From CAVVDY01 sp963819645 (lineage in GTDB: Bacteria; Acidobacteriota; Terriglobia; Terriglobales; Acidobacteriaceae): a stretch of 64,000 nucleotides of DNA. The stretch's first letter is position 1. Every line of letters starts with the position of its first letter. This document shows, piece after piece, positions 1-9,401 of this stretch. The stretch covers positions 1 through 64,000 of the forward strand of contig CAWFWZ010000011.1 in NCBI GenBank assembly GCA_963819645.1. The letters run 5' to 3'. A model generated the notes under the pieces. That model had not been told where the DNA came from. It made no database searches and worked only from the letters and a program-made list of their open reading frames with translations. The position numbers and the translations under genes are program-made.

Positions 1-231
1 CATCGAGGCGACACCTTTCAGCAGTTCCCGCCCGGGCGTCTGCTTCCGCGGATAGAAGGGATCATGTTTCGCTCGGCAGGGCTGGTCAACCAGGGCCTTT
101 TCGAGGGGAAATTCGGCCCAAGAACTATCCTCCGTCAGAAGGTCAGGACGCCCAAGTCGGCCTGTCGGCCCCCCCACCGACTTTGCCGTCTACTGGGCCA
201 CCGCGCGCGGCCTCGTAGGAAGCCCGCCTGA
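1..231 (+). other. Window-edge open frame, unidentified
   Basis: Frame 1 is open from the window edge to a TGA at 229-231 and could be the C-terminal end of a gene that starts outside the window. I recognise no motif, and the last third is Arg/Pro-rich as expected of a spurious frame in GC-rich DNA. It is convergent with the cyclase gene on the other strand. Confidence 0.15.
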
Positions 232-349
232 TGCCCCTGGCCAATTTCCGGGTGTGAAGCTGCCGTTCGGCGATTGTCGGACGCGCCCTCCCGAACTCGC
301 GCACGCCGACGTCGACGGCAAGGGATCGCGGCGAGGCGGCGGGCGGCGG

Positions 350-2099
350 TCATTGTTCGGGGACACCGGCCTTGCGCATGCCTTCATAGATGCGCACGCG
401 TTGAGACAAGAATGTCGGATTGTCGCTGAACGTGCCGGCCCGAAATTTCTGGATCGTATAGGATGGGTTCGGATCTTGAGTCCGTCCGCCACCGCAGCCC
501 GCGCTCCCTCCCGGCGACCGAGGTGAGCCAAGGCCACGGCGTGGTAGAAATGCGCATTGGGGAGATTTCGATCGATTTCAGCCACGCGATTGTACCACGC
601 GACCGCCTCCCCATCATGGCCGAGATAGAGCTGGGCGTAACCGGCGGTCGCCATCCAAGAGGCGGCGGCGGTGTCCCGAGGACTGAGGCGGAGCGCTTCC
701 CGAATACGCTCCTCAGTTTCCTCGGCGCGGCCTAAGAATATCAAAGCCGAAACCGATAGTCGCGTGTGCCGCCGCCAAATTCTGGTCGAGCGTCAAGGCG
801 CGTTCGCAGCGAGAGATAGCTTCCTGTGCCTGGTTTGTGAAGATCCCGATGCGGCCCAAATACATGTGTGCCGGCGCATAGCCAGGTGCCAAAGAGAGGG
901 CCCTGTTCAAACCGGCCTTGGCAGTTTGAATGCGGGTGCTCCGATCATCGGTGGTATAAGCTCCCGCTAACGTCAATTCGACCCACGCTCTGCCAGTCAG
1001 TGCGCCGACATCGTCCGGATCAGAGGCCAAGGCGCGTTTGAAAAAATCACCGGCTCGCTCCAAATAGTCGAGAGCGATTCCCCTGTTGACCCACGCCATG
1101 CCCTGAAAATAGAGGTCTATCGAGGTGGGCTGTGGCGATTGCGCGGCGCGGCGCGCCTCAGCGGTGATTAACGCGGCATCCAGTTGACGCGCCAGACGAC
1201 TGACGATCTCGTCCTGCATGTCGAAGAGGTCAGCGACGGGTTTGTCGAACCTTTCTGCCCAAAGATGACGACCGCTTTCAGCTTCTATGAGCTGGACGTT
1301 GAGCCGCATTCGATTACTAGCGCGCTGGACGCTGCCCTCAAGCACATAGCGAACGTTCAGGTCTCGGCCGATCTGCCTCACATCGATCGGTTTGCCCTTA
1401 TAAGTGAAAGCTGTATTGCGGGCGATGACGAAGGACCCGTGGAGACGCGAGAGGTCAGTCGTCAGGCTCTCCGTCACCCCGTCGACGAAATGCTCCTGCT
1501 CCGGGTCGCCGCCGATGTTGGCGAATGGCAGGACCGCCATCGAGAGGCGCGGCGCGGCGGATTTTTCGGACGCCGGGGAAGGCGCGGGCTTCACACCGAC
1601 ATCAATTGAATAGACCCTTATCGGCTCTGCGATGTTCTTGAGCTCTATCGGCCCGAGATCGCTGACCTTGAGGTCGAGCCGCGACTTGACCTGTCGATAG
1701 GCGTCCTCGGAAAGACAGATCGCGCCGGGCTTCGCGACGCCCTGTAGCGGCTCGCGGCGATATTGACGACATCGCCCATCAAGTCGCCGTCGCTCTCCTC
1801 GACCACGTCCCCGACATGGATACCGACTCGGAACGGTCTATCCGCCGGTCCTCCGCCACCCCAGCGTTGCGTTCGATCGTGCCGTTTTGAAGTTCGATCG
1901 CGCAGCGGACGGCATCGACCACGCTGCGAAACTCGATGAGGCTTCCGTCGCCGGTGCGTTTAACGATACGGCCGTGATGAGCGCCGATTGCGGGGTCAAT
2001 CAGATCGCTCCGTAAGCCCCGGAGCCGCGAAAGCGTGCGATCCTCATCCGACCCCGCGAGCCGGCTGTAACCGACGACGTCAGCGACCAGGATTCGACC
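350..2099 (-). pseudogene. Class III adenylate cyclase / TolB-like / TPR protein, frameshifted and lacking its own start
   Basis: Read on the minus strand this is a three-part signalling protein that would make cyclic AMP. A class III nucleotide cyclase domain (about 2099 to 1620; ILVADVVGYSRL at its start, GIHVGDVV and GDVVNIAA further in) is followed by a TolB/FlgO-like domain (about 1575 to 1200; SMAVLPFANIGGDPEQEHFVDG) and TPR repeats ending KAGVPEQ, stop at 350-352. The reading frame is lost at about 1845, 1755, 730 and 440, so the protein is spread over several frames. The start is missing: the cyclase domain begins inside the helicase frame at about 2100. The family style is Rhizobiales-like (inference). 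The breaks may be consensus errors near the contig end or real decay. Confidence 0.7.
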
Positions 2100-3560
2100 T
2101 ACAAACGCGATTAAATCTTGGATCAAGGAGTGGAAGTGCTGTTTTGACATGCAGGACAGAAGCCGAGTACGGGAACCTTCGATAAAGTTGGACAGTTCGT
2201 TCACAGCCCTTAGAGAGGTTGGCGACTCGGGGTCAAAGCCTTTCAGATCTACAACCTCATCTCTGATCGCTATCCAGTCCTCGGGTGCGGCCGCTTTAGA
2301 ACTCACTGATAGGAAATTTAGAATGAATCGGGTGAGCGGCTCAGCTAAAAGGTCCTGCAGGGCGTCTTGTGCGCGTAGAGCGATGTTCTTCTCAGCTAAA
2401 AACTTGCTCAGGAGCGCCATGTACATGTCAGGACGTTGTCGAACCAAAATGCAAATTTTGTTAGGTGGCACCGCATCCCTATTAATCCAAGAATCGATCA
2501 GATCCGCCAGAGACCGCGCTTCGCCATCGCCGCTACCGAACACCAAAATCCTGCATTCGCCCCCGTCAACCCGTCCTGGCGCTGGGATCATAGATGCGGC
2601 CTCTCCCGGGTTCATCTGCTCGATCAAATGGTTCTGGATCGCAATTAGATTGGGCGCCGAACGATAGTTGCTCCGCAGTGCATAACGCTTGCCCGCAAAG
2701 ACCTTCTCGAATTCCTCAAAAACGTCTCGTTTGGCGCCAGCCCACAGCATGATGCGCTGCTTATTATCTCCAACAGCTGAAATGATAGTTTCAGAGCCCA
2801 AGAACGCAGTGGTTAAAAGGTTAAATTGATTTCCGGTCGTATCCTGAAACTCGTCCAAAAACAAATACTTGAAAGTCGCTCTAAGCATCGCAGTCAAGTG
2901 TGGATTCATCCGAAGGATCAACTCCGCAAGGGCACCTATCATTGCGAAGTCGAGCACCGAACGCTTTCCTGAGAATAGAAGATCTCGCCACACTGCCTGC
3001 GACAGCGAAAGCTCTGTCCCTGGCGTTGGTGGTGCCTCCTGAAAGAGGGGCGTGTCCCTGATGTAGTTGCGGTAAAATTCAGGCACTTTCATCTGATAGA
3101 TACGATCCGGGCTGAATCCTTTCCCGGGCCCGATAGCCAACAATCTGTTCTGCAATTGGGTTTCCTTGTTAACGTTCCAATCCAGCACATAGTCAACAGT
3201 TGGCCGATAGCTGTCAGGAAGTGCGGGTAGGAATCGGTCAAGAAGGCTTTTTGCCCATGCGTCGAACGTATAGGATTCGAAGCGACTTGCAAGATCCGCA
3301 CCGCAACGACGCCAGACACGTTCCTTCAGATTCGCAGCTGCATCACGTTTGAAGCTGATGGCTAGGATTCGAAAGGGGTGGGCACACGTCCGGGTCTCGA
3401 GCAAGAAGCTGGCTCTTTGCGCAAGTGTCTCTGTTTTTCCGGCGCCTGGCCCAGCAACGATCAAGGCGTTCTCAGTTGAACGAACGACTTTGAAAGCGGC
3501 GCACTCGAGTCCCGGAATGTCTTTTGGAGTCCAATCGTCGGGGGAAATGAAACGGCTCAC
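1779..3560 (-). CDS. UvrD-like helicase (GajB-type), truncated and fused to a cyclase N-terminus
   Basis: Superfamily 1 DNA helicase partner of the upstream OLD nuclease. Visible motifs: Walker A GPGAGKT (residues 37-43), motif II DEFQD (236-240), motif III GDNKQRIM (264-271), motif IV NYRS (298-301), and an ILVRQRP strand near 370. The motif V and VI region (normally TxHxxKGLE and a TRA/SRA segment) is absent. Helicase sequence stops at about residue 487 and runs directly into ILVADVVGYSRL, the start of a class III cyclase domain, which itself goes out of frame after about 106 residues. The start codon overlaps the stop of the OLD gene (ATGA at 3557-3560), so the pair is translationally coupled as in Gabija operons. 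Lacking motifs V and VI, the helicase is probably inactive as a motor. A chimeric assembly join at 2100 is the main alternative. Confidence 0.75.
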   Translation of the reverse strand: MSRFISPDDWTPKDIPGLECAAFKVVRSTENALIVAGPGAGKTETLAQRASFLLETRTCAHPFRILAISFKRDAAANLKERVWRRCGADLASRFESYTFDAWAKSLLDRFLPALPDSYRPTVDYVLDWNVNKETQLQNRLLAIGPGKGFSPDRIYQMKVPEFYRNYIRDTPLFQEAPPTPGTELSLSQAVWRDLLFSGKRSVLDFAMIGALAELILRMNPHLTAMLRATFKYLFLDEFQDTTGNQFNLLTTAFLGSETIISAVGDNKQRIMLWAGAKRDVFEEFEKVFAGKRYALRSNYRSAPNLIAIQNHLIEQMNPGEAASMIPAPGRVDGGECRILVFGSGDGEARSLADLIDSWINRDAVPPNKICILVRQRPDMYMALLSKFLAEKNIALRAQDALQDLLAEPLTRFILNFLSVSSKAAAPEDWIAIRDEVVDLKGFDPESPTSLRAVNELSNFIEGSRTRLLSCMSKQHFHSLIQDLIAFVGRILVADVVGYSRLAGSDEDRTLSRLRGLRSDLIDPAIGAHHGRIVKRTGDGSLIEFRSVVDAVRCAIELQNGTIERNAGVAEDRRIDRSESVSMSGTWSRRATAT

Positions 3561-5533
3561 GCTTCGGCACCCCCGAGGGCTGAACAGCGAGCTAGTAGTC
3601 TCTTAAGTACATCTGGTAGTCCAGCCGCGAGCTGTTCGTCAGTCATCCCATTTATGGCTTGCATGTGTGTTGTAGGCTTACCACGTCCCAGAAAGAGATA
3701 CTGGTACCAGACGAACAATTCTCGTTGCGCTGGGGTATACGTGTTGCCTGGGCCTCCCTCCGGCTTGAGGACAGCTTCACGGGCCGAGTCCAAACGGTTC
3801 GTGCGTCCCGAACCGGCAGGCGGGATACGCGGACCGACCCCGACGGCAGCTTTATACTGGGATACAAAGGCCTCAAGCATCATAAAGTCGAGGTCTAATG
3901 GAGCCGAAAAGAATACCTCGTAGCTCTCTAAGGCTGGAGGCCAGGTACTGAGGTTTGCATCATCTACCGGCCACTCTGACATTTCGCTAAGTTGCTTCGA
4001 AGTGATCCCGAGATCTTTTATCTTGAATCCAGCTCTGAACTTCGCCAACTCATCGATAACATACTTGATTCTTGACCAGCCGCCGCCGTGACGCTCGCGG
4101 TCAAGATCGAGCAGCGTAACGTGAGGGATCTGAAGGTCATTGAGCAAACGCCAGAAATGGTTTACGTGTCGGCCACCTAGCGGCACGACAGAAACAAAGG
4201 TCTGGTCAAGCAGCTGACCGAGGCATCGGGCGGCGCGAGGCAGGACAACCTCTTCGCTATCTCCTTCCCCTAGAACGACCACCTTTGCGAAGTAAAGCTC
4301 AGGGAACGCTCGGACAGCTTCTTTTACATACTTGAATGCTTCGGTATCACTCGCGTCGGGAAGAAGAATACGGCGTACGCTCGTGGAACTAGTACTCGCG
4401 TTAACTTGGAGATGACGAATTCGTTCAGGATCAATTCTTCCCAGAACGCTTGGGGATTGACTGCTCAGGAGCACTTCGGCCTTCATATTCTTAGACAATC
4501 TTGTCAGCAAAGCCAAGATACGACTCAGGTAATGAGGCGCGAGGTGATTCTCTGGCTCCTCTATTGCAAACACAGTTAGCGCCGGAAGCCGCGAACCATC
4601 GAGATCGAACAGTGAGGCAGATTGTGCGATTCTTACTTGCTGCTCTAAGTTGAACCTGGCGCCGACTAGCGAGAAGTAGAACAACGATCGAAGGCCATCG
4701 CTCAATCGATCGAGCGGCTGAGGGGGAGCGGTTTCCGGTGATTCGGGAGCAAAGACTGCGTCAATTTGTCTGATCAACGTCTCAAATTCAGAGCTCAACG
4801 GCTGCAGTTCTACATTGGCGATTTTAGCCAAGGTATGCAGAGTTCTCCATTCGGTTGTGATTTCCTTCTCAAGTGCTTGAACAGCGGCCTCCTTCCGTAC
4901 TGCATTTCGTACGCCCTCGACCGACTGAGTCACTGTTGTTCGCGTACCGGAACTCCATTTGATCGCCTTGAGCAACGGCTGCAACAACGTTCCTGACGCT
5001 TGTCTGAGCTGCGCGGACGGATCTCTCGATGCCGGCACATAAATGACGGCAATGTTCGCCCGATCCTGAGCGGAGACTCGATATTTCGCTTTCTCAGGAG
5101 GATTGAGGTCGCCGCTTGATATCCAGTTCAAGAGGATATCGATGTCACCCCCCGACGTGTCGTTTGAAGTCCAGGTGGCATCTAGCCGGATTCGGCAGTA
5201 AGGTTCAGCCCCTGGCGACCGGATTGCCATTTGGCGGAAGCACTCTGGAACACCTGGACTCATTGCGCCTTCCGGGAACATGATCCACGCCTCTATCCAG
5301 AGTTTTAATTCTTTTACTGAGTTCGTATCTATGCCAGTTGGTAAATGAAAGTCGGAAAATTCAAGGGTCCGCTCGGCAGCTCGAGTTCCAAATAGGCGGA
5401 CGAGGGCAGTGAGGACCGCCGTCTTGCCCGTTCCATTACTGCCGATCAAGACCGTAAGCTCATCGAGGTCAATCGTCGTCGGTGCTTCCCCGAAACAACG
5501 AAAATTGCTGAGGCAAAGCTTTGCGATCCGCAT
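3557..5533 (-). CDS. OLD-family ATP-dependent endonuclease (GajA-type, class 2 OLD)
   Basis: 658-residue ABC-ATPase/TOPRIM nuclease. The N-terminal ATPase has Walker A GSNGTGKT (31-38), a signature-like LSDGLRSL (278-285), Walker B IEEPENH (324-330) and a switch-like SSQSPSVL (357-364). The C-terminal TOPRIM domain has GEGDSEE (422-428, catalytic Glu) and DLDRERHGGG (476-485, metal-binding Asp residues). Family knowledge: in Gabija the GajA nuclease nicks DNA when nucleotide pools fall during phage infection, with GajB, a UvrD-like helicase, encoded next to it. Here the helicase follows with a 4-bp overlap, which supports a Gabija-type assignment. The reading frame is clean. Stand-alone class 2 OLD proteins are the alternative if the damaged helicase is not used. 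Confidence 0.88.
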   Translation of the reverse strand: MRIAKLCLSNFRCFGEAPTTIDLDELTVLIGSNGTGKTAVLTALVRLFGTRAAERTLEFSDFHLPTGIDTNSVKELKLWIEAWIMFPEGAMSPGVPECFRQMAIRSPGAEPYCRIRLDATWTSNDTSGGDIDILLNWISSGDLNPPEKAKYRVSAQDRANIAVIYVPASRDPSAQLRQASGTLLQPLLKAIKWSSGTRTTVTQSVEGVRNAVRKEAAVQALEKEITTEWRTLHTLAKIANVELQPLSSEFETLIRQIDAVFAPESPETAPPQPLDRLSDGLRSLFYFSLVGARFNLEQQVRIAQSASLFDLDGSRLPALTVFAIEEPENHLAPHYLSRILALLTRLSKNMKAEVLLSSQSPSVLGRIDPERIRHLQVNASTSSTSVRRILLPDASDTEAFKYVKEAVRAFPELYFAKVVVLGEGDSEEVVLPRAARCLGQLLDQTFVSVVPLGGRHVNHFWRLLNDLQIPHVTLLDLDRERHGGGWSRIKYVIDELAKFRAGFKIKDLGITSKQLSEMSEWPVDDANLSTWPPALESYEVFFSAPLDLDFMMLEAFVSQYKAAVGVGPRIPPAGSGRTNRLDSAREAVLKPEGGPGNTYTPAQRELFVWYQYLFLGRGKPTTHMQAINGMTDEQLAAGLPDVLKRLLARCSALGGAEA

Positions 5534-6051
5534 GAACGCCTTCCTAATCCGAAGCAGTTGAATGTCTGTCCTTGAACAAATTACCGCAGATGTTCGATTG
5601 ATGGCTCAAATTGTGCATCTGTCCGGCACCGATGCTTCACGAAACCGGATGCGGAAATTGTCATTCGAGTTGAACACCTCCGTGTGATTCAACCGTTCTG
5701 CTCCGCACGACTTCCTCGCTCACGACGCACGTGGCTGGCCCCACCTCAATCGCGGGTAACTACTCATCGATAATCGCTTGCAATCATCGAATTTCTACAG
5801 ATATCAGGAAGGCCTGGCAGCTCGTTCTGGGGTAGGGATCGGCTGGATCGCCGACGTGCTGTCGCTTGCACCACGCACATTGTGCTCTCACACATAGTGC
5901 AGCTCTGGCCGCATAAACAACGTCCGCGACACCTAGCCGGCTCTTTGACGTCATTCCTCGCCCTGAAAATTCAGCGTTCGTCCGTCGATTGCGGAGTGGA
6001 ACTTCGCTCTTGAGCTCAATCCCAATCAGGCTGAAAGCCGAAAGGAAATCC
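5534..6051. other. 518-bp spacer between the divergent OLD gene and PRTRC E
   Basis: No convincing gene. The spacer must carry the divergent promoters of the OLD-helicase pair and the PRTRC operon. An imperfect dyad with arms GTTGAACAC and GTGATTCAAC (about 5670-5693) is a possible operator. A PRTRC cassette commonly includes a ParB-like gene; none is here. Confidence 0.5.
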
Positions 6052-6489
6052 ATGTTCATGGAACTCATGCCTTTGCTCCGCAAACGCGGGCTGCTGCTAA
6101 CCATCTCGCTTGTCGAGGGCGACACCCTCAGGGCGACGGTCCTGCCACAGAAGACGTCCGACGCCGACGCCAAGGCCACTACCACTCCACTCGCAATCAC
6201 TGGCACCGCCGAAGAGCTAGATCGTGATCTCCCACAACAGCTAATTGAATTCGTGGGAGCGCATCTCCAATTACAAAGCACTCTGGCTTCTGCCAAAGCG
6301 GAGATGGATGCTGCTGCCAAAAGCGCTCGGGAGGAAGCGCGGAAGAAGACCACCAAGCCGACGACATCAACGAGAGCGCCAGTCCCCGACGTGCCTGCAA
6401 AGCCGGAGCCCGAGTCCGAGCCGTCGCTCTTTGCTCAGTCCGATCAATCTCAGCCAGACCCTGTCCCTGCTTGTAGGATCTCACAGTAG
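6052..6489 (+). CDS. PRTRC system protein E
   Basis: 145 residues starting MFMELMPLL, a start like those of the PRTRC E family, with the conserved TPLAITGTAEELD core and a QLQSTLASAKAEMDAAAKSAREEARK helix split here as QLQSTLASAKAEMDAAAK followed by SAREEARK. The C-terminal 45 residues are Pro/Ser/Glu-rich and probably disordered. The ATG at 6052 was chosen over upstream starts because AAAGGAAATC lies just before it. PRTRC (ParB-related, ThiF-related cassette) proteins occur on plasmids and genomic islands; the biochemical role of E is unknown. It is separated from the rest of its operon by the inserted STAND gene, so C-F-B-ThiF may now need their own promoter. Confidence 0.85.
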   Translation: MFMELMPLLRKRGLLLTISLVEGDTLRATVLPQKTSDADAKATTTPLAITGTAEELDRDLPQQLIEFVGAHLQLQSTLASAKAEMDAAAKSAREEARKKTTKPTTSTRAPVPDVPAKPEPESEPSLFAQSDQSQPDPVPACRISQ

Positions 6490-6532
6490 GCAAAATCTTC
6501 GCCGTTGATGACAAAGGGACTTGCAGCGCGAT

Positions 6533-6606
6533 GTCAGAATTCGTGAAAACCTGGGTCACGATTCCTGGAAAAATCCCACGTCTGTGTCACAGTTCTTGAA
6601 ATAATG
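6533..6606 (+). repeat. Left-end repeat array (three copies)
   Basis: Three direct copies of a motif resembling GTCAN(A/G)(A/T)TTNNTG(A/G)AAA. They begin at 6533 (GTCAGAATTCGTGAAAA), 6555 (GTCACGATTCCTGGAAAAA) and 6586 (GTCACAGTTCTTGAAAT). The spacing is 22 and 31 bp. Confidence 0.65.
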
Positions 6607-6661
6607 TATCGGAACACGCTGCTCCAGCGTCCGGATTGCCGACGGTCGCCAGCTACCCAGG

Positions 6662-9004
6662 TTAACGATCGAGGAGGCCCGAGAATAGCGCGTCGAGGTC
6701 CACGTCTTCGCTGTTGGCCGGCACATACGTGTTGCGCTCCGGGTCGCTGCTGTCCGAGGACCAGCTTGCGCGTTCTTCAAGAGAGACGGCTCGATCCCGG
6801 AGCCTCGTGATTTCAGCCTCCATCGTCACGTTGCAGACCTTTGCGAGACTCTCAAGCTCCTCAGCTTCCGATGTCACATCTCCGGGATCTTCAAGATTGT
6901 CAGCCAGCACGTTCGTCACTGCCTTGGCGGCCTCAACGAACATTTTCTGCTCGACCTGGGTCATACCCGCGTTGAGCCCGGCCAAACAGTCGGCAAGCAT
7001 GCGTAGGGTTGACATTGAAGAAGGCCAGATTTCGTCCTCGTTGCCGACCACTTCCACTACGGCAGCACGGAGGGCATCGTCACATGCCGCTTTCGCAGCC
7101 GCTGGCCACTTACTCTTCTCGGCCACCCATGATCGCAGATGGCTCACGGCGTATACCACCGAGTCATCATTTGCAACTCCGCGCATGAGCCAGCGCCACC
7201 CCTCCTTGGTCTTGACGCGGGACTGGAGCACCGCAGAACGCGCATCGGCGATCCGTATCTGAGATTCGATCGTAAGGAGAATGCGCGCTATCGTCGCGTT
7301 GCACGGCGGGTCTGTTGACCAAACCCGTCGAGTTTCGTTTCCGGTTCTATAGTTTATGAGTTGCCCGCTAAAGATGTGCTCCGATTTTGCAGCTGCGTCG
7401 CGCAGCGCCCTCCAGAACCTCCGATCCAATGAACTTCGTTCACCCCGTTGCGTCAGCATCTCAACTTGGCGGAAGCTGATTGTCGCTTGCGTCAGCCGCT
7501 GCAGCCAGCTTGGCTCAGAGACAAGAAATCCCTCTACAAATTCTTCCACGGACGGATTCTGAAACTGAACGACGTTGAACGTGCTCTCCCGCTCAAATCG
7601 TCCTGGGTAGCGATTGGTCGCGATAAAATTTCCATCGAGTTCGCGAAGGCTGTCCTCGAAGGCGATCGTAAACTCCTCGGCGGCTTCGGGAGCCAATTGC
7701 GCCGCGGCGGACTTCAGCATCTCAATTTCGACTTCGCTGCCAAAACTCCACAGTACCGCAAGCAGCTTGCGGGACAACGGACTGATGTCGTGCCTGAATG
7801 GGTGGTCCCATATCTTCGAGGGATTGTCGAACTCGCGCCTGATAAAGCGGATATATTCGTCATCCGTCAGGGCGCGGCTGTTCGCGTTTTTGCTGATGCT
7901 TTCGACAATGCGCGGATTGAAATGCTCGTGCCGGACAATCTCGTGATAGCTCTTCGTTCGAACTAGCTTCTGAAGGCGTGTGTCTGGCAAGTCGGAAAAA
8001 TAGAGATGGTTGAAGAGCATGTTTGCGCGATGCAGCTTCGAATAGTCCTTAAGCGATAAGGCGCATTTGAGGATTTCGTTTGCACGGGCTGCAAAGGCGC
8101 CATGCATCCGCTGCGCGTCCGCAAGGATGTACTCCCGCGTCGTCAGAATGAAACGGAGATTCGGTGCCCGGCGGACCTTCGCGAGAAATTCCAATAAGGA
8201 ATATTCTTCATTCTTATCAAACTTCTTTTCATTGAAGCGCAGCCGGCCCAAGAAGTCGTCATAGAGAACGACGAGCTTGCGCTTCTCGACGAGCGAATTG
8301 TGAACGACAGTCCATGCCTCCTCGATGTTGCTTAGAACGCAGACCGGCGTGAAACCCTCGTGCAAGTACTGGCACATCAGCATCCGCGCCAGCGTGGTCT
8401 TTCCGATGCCGGGGTTGCCGACAATCATTACGTGATGCTGGTCATGGAGCATCGCGAGGGCACGATTGAGGCCGTCATGGACGACCAGTCTGCTCAGTTG
8501 TTCTTTCGTTCCTTCGAGCGTCGCGTCCGTGAAGTTGAAGATTCGGGCGTGGAGTATGCGCTCAAGGATCGCCGTGCTGGAAATCCACAGCTTGAAATGC
8601 ACCTGCTCGACTTCGGGATGGTCACGCAAGAGGCCATTCAGTTCGCTCGCGCCGTAGATATCCGCTGTGCTCTTGCACCATGGCGAAAGGCGGCTGACGA
8701 GCTCGTCCTTGTTGCCGGGCGAAAGATCGACCGATGTCGCCACAACATAGCGTGGCGGACGGATTTTCCGGAGCTTTGTCGATTCGCTCGCCATGCTGCG
8801 CAGAAGCTCACTGATTTTGTGGGGAGCATACCGCTTGCATTGAACGATTGTGCCGCTCTCACTCACGCGCGAATTGCGGAGATCAATGCCTCCGTCTTTG
8901 CCGGACTTAAAAGACTCGAGCCTGCCGCCCCACTCCCGCGAAAGAAGGTCGGCCACCAAGGCCTCGAAATCGTCGGGCGAAAGGGTTGTGAAGTCGTAAG
9001 CCAT
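6662..9004 (-). CDS. Restriction endonuclease-STAND NTPase defence protein
   Basis: About 780 residues in an uninterrupted frame. The N-terminus is an Mrr-like PD-(D/E)xK nuclease: DDFEALVADLL helix, GGID (38-41) and QCKRY (55-59) supply the catalytic Asp and Gln-x-Lys. A P-loop NTPase follows with Walker A GNPGIGKTT (196-204), Walker B KLVVLYDD (243-250) and a sensor-like FILTTRE (285-291). The C-terminal half is helical and probably the target-sensing part. This layout matches STAND (NACHT/Avs-like) defence proteins that cut DNA on sensing a phage product; the precise subfamily (for example nSTAND3) needs a profile search. The start MAYDFTTLSP at 9004 fits the family, although an upstream ATG at 9052 is open. 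It lies opposite in strand to the PRTRC operon it interrupts. Confidence 0.85.
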   Translation of the reverse strand: MAYDFTTLSPDDFEALVADLLSREWGGRLESFKSGKDGGIDLRNSRVSESGTIVQCKRYAPHKISELLRSMASESTKLRKIRPPRYVVATSVDLSPGNKDELVSRLSPWCKSTADIYGASELNGLLRDHPEVEQVHFKLWISSTAILERILHARIFNFTDATLEGTKEQLSRLVVHDGLNRALAMLHDQHHVMIVGNPGIGKTTLARMLMCQYLHEGFTPVCVLSNIEEAWTVVHNSLVEKRKLVVLYDDFLGRLRFNEKKFDKNEEYSLLEFLAKVRRAPNLRFILTTREYILADAQRMHGAFAARANEILKCALSLKDYSKLHRANMLFNHLYFSDLPDTRLQKLVRTKSYHEIVRHEHFNPRIVESISKNANSRALTDDEYIRFIRREFDNPSKIWDHPFRHDISPLSRKLLAVLWSFGSEVEIEMLKSAAAQLAPEAAEEFTIAFEDSLRELDGNFIATNRYPGRFERESTFNVVQFQNPSVEEFVEGFLVSEPSWLQRLTQATISFRQVEMLTQRGERSSLDRRFWRALRDAAAKSEHIFSGQLINYRTGNETRRVWSTDPPCNATIARILLTIESQIRIADARSAVLQSRVKTKEGWRWLMRGVANDDSVVYAVSHLRSWVAEKSKWPAAAKAACDDALRAAVVEVVGNEDEIWPSSMSTLRMLADCLAGLNAGMTQVEQKMFVEAAKAVTNVLADNLEDPGDVTSEAEELESLAKVCNVTMEAEITRLRDRAVSLEERASWSSDSSDPERNTYVPANSEDVDLDALFSGLLDR

Positions 9005-9303
9005 CGCGGTCGAGAGAGTTCTTAAAAAATAGTATGCGTTGCCCTCGGGCACTGTTCAAGTTCTGTATCTGGAATAGTTTCCGCTGGATCTGCGTAAACG
9101 TCTGTCCTGAGGTGTGCCTCCTGCCGGATTGCTCCAAGCTGACAGGCTCCTCGGAAGTTGTTCCGGACCGCCCCACGGCGTGGATTCTTCGAGGCGCCGA
9201 AGGTGATCGATCCTGTCGGACGCGGAGGTTTGGACCGACGGGCTCCACGCGAGGACCTTCCATCACTCGCCTCCATAGCCAGCCGCCGCGATCCAGCTAA
9301 GTA

Positions 9304-9369
9304 GGATTTTTCCACTAATCGTGACAGGAATTTTCAAGGACAGTGGCACGAATTTCATTAATTCTGACA
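9304..9369 (-). repeat. Right-end repeat array (three copies, inverted)
   Basis: On the minus strand from 9369 inward: TGTCAGAATTAATGAAA, then GCCACTGTCCTTGAAAA, then GTCACGATTAGTGGAAAAA, at 21- and 22-bp steps. The third matches left copy 2 at nearly every position, and the outermost copy matches the outermost left copy. Confidence 0.65.
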
Positions 9370-9401
9370 ACCTACAACGAACTAACTGCAGGAGATGCAG
9401 T

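Larger units (their letters stand above)
6532..9369. mobile_element. Putative transposase-less Tn7/Tn5053-like insertion carrying a REase-STAND gene
   Basis: The segment between PRTRC E and C is bounded at 6532 and 9369 by inverted termini TGTCAGAATT. Each terminus is followed inward by further copies of a related repeat at roughly 22-bp steps (left 6533, 6555, 6586; right, reading inward, from about 9368, 9347 and 9325). Multiple TnsB/TniA-type binding sites with TGT...ACA tips are the hallmark of Tn7, Tn5053/Tn402 and related elements. No transposase gene is inside; the only full gene is the minus-strand STAND protein. I could not find a matching 5-bp target duplication (CGCGA on the left, ACCTA on the right), so either the tips are not exact or the duplication has decayed. 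Confidence 0.6.

Noticed and set aside
5564..5613. Repeats resembling the transposon-end motif (TGTCTGTCCTTGAAC, GTTCGATTGATGGCTC) upstream of the OLD gene
   Set aside because: Similarity is partial, spacing is not 22 bp and orientation does not fit an end bracketing the OLD-helicase pair; likely chance.
6527..9374. Target-site duplication around the STAND element
   Set aside because: The five bases outside each tip (CGCGA and ACCTA) do not match, so no duplication is claimed.
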